DNA from: Anisakis pegreffii
Taxonomy: Eukaryota > Nematoda > Chromadorea > Rhabditida > Anisakidae
Assembly: GCA_035041965.1 (NCBI GenBank)
Contig: JAPYMA010000312.1
Span: 1-64,000, forward strand
Reading direction: 5' to 3'
Length of the DNA: 64,000 nt
This document shows positions 60,999 to 64,000 of this stretch, one piece after another; position 1 is the stretch's first letter, and each line of letters opens with the position of its first letter. Below the pieces are notes generated by a model that ran no database searches, had not been told where the DNA came from, and worked only from the letters and a program-made list of their open reading frames with translations. The position numbers and the translations under genes are program-made.

Positions 60999-63798
60999 TT
61001 ACGTACGATTTAACGTTTGAATGCGACTATTAGTATTGTTACTAGGATTGAAGGCATGATTGACTGTTTTCACGGGATGCTTGTAGTAATACTCTTGAAT
61101 ATATTGCTTCAGTGACACTGGGAGATTCAGCTGATTGACACCATCAAAACAAGTTAAACTTGCTATATACGAACGGCAAATATGCTGAAAGGTTTTTGTC
61201 TTTGTTACTGGTCATGTTCACAAACTGCGATATAACGATTCAATGAATGAACAATATCAACTATAACTAAAATTCGTTTCATACACTAATGAACATTAAT
61301 ATTTCTCCAAATAATTCTATACAAAAATTCACTTCAATTTCTTCTTAATAACGCATCAAATTGAAGAAATAAACAAATCCGCTACCTGTAGAGAAAACAC
61401 GAAATTCCTCGGTAACGGTATCGACAGCTGCGGCTCAAAGAAGAGACATCTAAATTGTAAACGAATATCAATTTCAAATATTACATACGCAGACATATCC
61501 TATCCTGTACAACTATTGATCTTGTATGTCATTAAATAATTTTATAAATACTTGTATAAATAAGATATTCTCATATCAACTGAAACAATTAAAAAAGAAG
61601 CAAATTTAAATACTCATATGGATATTTCCGTGTAGACTAATAATCAGAACTACGCCATTAACGACAAACTTTGCAGGATCGTTGTAATATGCAATCAGAT
61701 CAATGATGTTATCTGCAGAAAAGATGGAAGTGTCCGAGAAATCGAAACTGAAACGATGATTCTTCTGCTCGATACGTGCGTGGAGTGTTCTTTTGTAACG
61801 ACGAAATGAGACCGAAAAGAGATATTCTGATTGTGCACTATCACGTAGTAGAAATGTGCCTGGAATGATACTCATCAAAATGATAAAAATATTCAAATAA
61901 TAACCGCTACTGCTAAATACAACAATCACATCACACTCATTCAATACGATTCAACTCGCATTCAAATCAAATCAATCATGTTGTTTTCATAATCTCATTG
62001 TTGCACACACCAAAAACAAGGATAACAATAACATTAACAACTACAGGCCCTAATTACAGCAGCAGTACATGAAACCATAAACAAAAACCAACCTTCAGGT
62101 TTATTTTCGAGTAATGCTTCTGCTTCGTATCTGTCCATAACACCCCAGTAATAACAAGATGCTGTTATACGATCTTGCTTAGGCACCAAACAATTCGTAT
62201 AATCAACTGATGAATGCACTACATACGGTTCATCTTGTATTATCACATCACCATTATTACTACCTATTACAAACATATCTATCCAATAGTTTACAAGAAC
62301 ACAACATTCAAAAAACAATTAAAATAATTATTCAATACATCGTCCGATAATAATATTAAAAATTGAATCATCTGAATGCGTTTTACTGCCATCTTATTTC
62401 AGTTTCACGCATCATTTTTTCTACAATAAATCATCTCTCACTGAACCGAATGAAACTCTTCTGCTAATTTAACAATATCCGTAAATAGAAGTCCGTGAAT
62501 AATACCGGATATACAGCGACGCTTATACAGTATGATAAAACAACTTGTGAGTTTGCTAGTAGTGAAGGGAGGAGGTGCAGAACCTCCAAATTCCTTCTAA
62601 AGATTCAGTCTGACAATGAGGTTTTTTATTCAGTCGCATAGCAAACCCCTCCGTATTTTGTTTTCTTAAAAAGCAAATAAACTTAAAAACTAGCACATTC
62701 TTTTATAAATATAAATATGAGTAAAAAATAATGATGATAATAGTAACCGTTTTGAGTGGCGTATTGTCGTGATGATGAATTATTATTATTATTGTTGTTA
62801 TTATTCGACGACGGGTAATCAATGTTTGAAAAAACGGCTAAACGAGACCTAAAGTCACGCGCCACTGACATTATTTGTCGACGAGCACTCTCTTAAATAA
62901 AACAAAATGTTGTGATATAAACTTCGACCACATCAATATACAGTATATGATATAGTGAAAAACAACGAAACAAACGGAAATAAATTAACGATGAAAATTA
63001 AGCAGTGTTTCAAATTAATCAAATAATTGAACTGACCTCTCGACGAGATGTTTTGCTGGGCTGATGCTCGATTATCATTACCATTCTCACTCGTAGAATT
63101 AACAGCATTTTGACTAGTGACTGTATACGAATCATTAATGGCGAATAATCGTTCATCTGACTCCTCCACCTCATCATCACTGACATTCGGTGAAAAGCAT
63201 GGACACAGAGATGCTCTCGAGAATCTAAACTTTCCACAAAATCAACAGCTAACCTAATTTTACGGCGGAGTTCCTTTGGAAATAATAGAACGTAAAATAG
63301 ATTTTCCTATACTTGGTTACGGTCCAAGGAGATTGTCGTTTTTTTATGCTCTAGTTTAGAAAGAATTTTTGTTTTTGGTGCAAAAGGGTGTGGGCGTAAA
63401 CCTTTATAGTTTATTTTTTAAAATATGATTATGAAGAAGTCAAGAATTTTTTGAGGTGATTGGTCTTTTTGCGATATGATAATTGTCACTGATGCGTTTG
63501 ATAATTTTGATTTGATTTCGTTTGATCAACATCAGTCTGATAAACAATATGATAGGGTAATAATTATTCTATAAAAACAGATTTCGTGTTCATTACTACC
63601 GTTTGCATGAAGAAACATTCCAAAACATTAGTTGCTTCAGAAACTGAGTTAGACAAAGTATGAATCGAACCTTTGTGAAGATGACTGATTTGTTCTATTA
63701 CTACTGGTATTATTATTATGATCATTATTAACGTTGTTGCTATTATTACCATTATGACGACTTCGTGAAGTTGTAGGCAGATTATTCTGAGTAGACAT
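60999..63798 (-). CDS. SOCS5: SOCS4/5-type suppressor of cytokine signalling (SH2 + SOCS box)
   Basis: Seven exons: 63798-63671, 63224-63037, 62891-62748, 62263-62093, 61859-61670, 61449-61386, 61184-60999. All phases close, giving 356 aa. The N-terminus is Asn/Ser-rich ([18 protein letters not shown]) and unstructured, with a Cys-containing patch ([20 protein letters not shown]). The SH2 domain begins near [20 protein letters not shown], keeps the phosphotyrosine-binding Arg (GTFLLRDS), and runs on through [17 protein letters not shown] and FSFDFSD. The SOCS box follows: [16 protein letters not shown] and [19 protein letters not shown]2 and box are closest to the SOCS4/SOCS5 branch. These proteins bind phosphotyrosine targets by SH2 and recruit elongin B/C and a cullin ligase by the box, damping receptor signalling (EGF receptor in flies and mammals). 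The N-terminus is shorter than in vertebrate SOCS5. The start is the first ATG of a phase-consistent first exon. Confidence 0.95.
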
Positions 63799-64000
63799 TA
63801 TTAATCGACTAATTGAAGATAATGCTGAAAAGTGATCATATTGAATTTACAAAATCATGTTATTGGATTATAAGTTCAATATTGTTTAAAATGTTTGTGA
63901 AATTGGCTACTTCAACTCAGAAATGACTTTATATCGTCCCCGTAACGAAATTTGCCAGTGGCAAGCAGTGCGAAACGATCATATTAATAATATTTTCTGA
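63799..64000. promoter_or_regulatory. SOCS gene upstream sequence (partial)
   Basis: The window ends about 200 bp upstream of the SOCS start codon. No clear promoter element is visible, and the promoter probably extends past the window. Confidence 0.3.

Overview
The window is nuclear DNA from a nematode. It is AT-rich, with compact exons, GT..AG introns ending in TTTCAG or TTGCAG, and several genes of plainly nematode or animal type: the seven-repeat calponin-like protein UNC-87, the ciliary protein BBS-8, a SOCS5-type signalling adaptor, an M14 carboxypeptidase homologue, a Merlin-type DNA transposon and a eukaryotic tRNA-Thr. The species cannot be named from the sequence; large introns and abundant dispersed repeats suggest a genome bigger and looser than that of Caenorhabditis. 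I assembled exons by hand, and in each main gene nearly every intron phase closes, which is the strongest evidence offered here.

Left third (1-25 kb): mostly repeats. A T-rich tandem repeat (about 500-1100) precedes a block with GC-rich islands. In it sits a minus-strand multi-exon gene (about 7549-4552) that I do not recognise. It has a tandemly duplicated exon pair, a Ser/Thr/Pro/Asn-rich middle, two zinc-finger-like modules at the C-terminus, and many CTAAC pentamers in its exons. Dispersed repeat pairs and a roughly 165-bp repeat family, partly arranged as a large foldback, fill 8-21 kb. Two small two-exon gene candidates lie at 22.6-24.2 kb.

Middle (25-33.4 kb): tRNA-Thr(TGT); then a nine-exon plus-strand procarboxypeptidase homologue that keeps its fold-defining motifs but has lost the zinc-ligand Glu and the catalytic Glu, so it is probably a pseudoenzyme; then a deleted Merlin transposon of 896 bp with near-perfect long terminal inverted repeats and an 8-bp target duplication.

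Right half (33.3-64 kb): four protein genes, all on the minus strand: bbs-8 (ten exons, 500 aa), unc-87 (eight exons, 379 aa), a single-CUB type I membrane protein (five exons, 209 aa) and a SOCS4/5-type gene (seven exons, 356 aa). They are 1.4 to 6.6 kb apart, so they do not look like an operon, and their roles (cilium, muscle thin filament, cell surface, cytokine or receptor-kinase signalling) are unrelated. The Merlin copy was inserted exactly at the bbs-8 stop codon, whose bases form part of the target duplication, so the bbs-8 3' UTR now begins inside the transposon. An RFX-type X-box candidate lies about 75 bp upstream of the bbs-8 start, as expected for a ciliary gene.

Best leads: the dead carboxypeptidase, the Merlin/bbs-8 stop-codon junction, and the duplicated-exon zinc-finger gene with its CTAAC excess.
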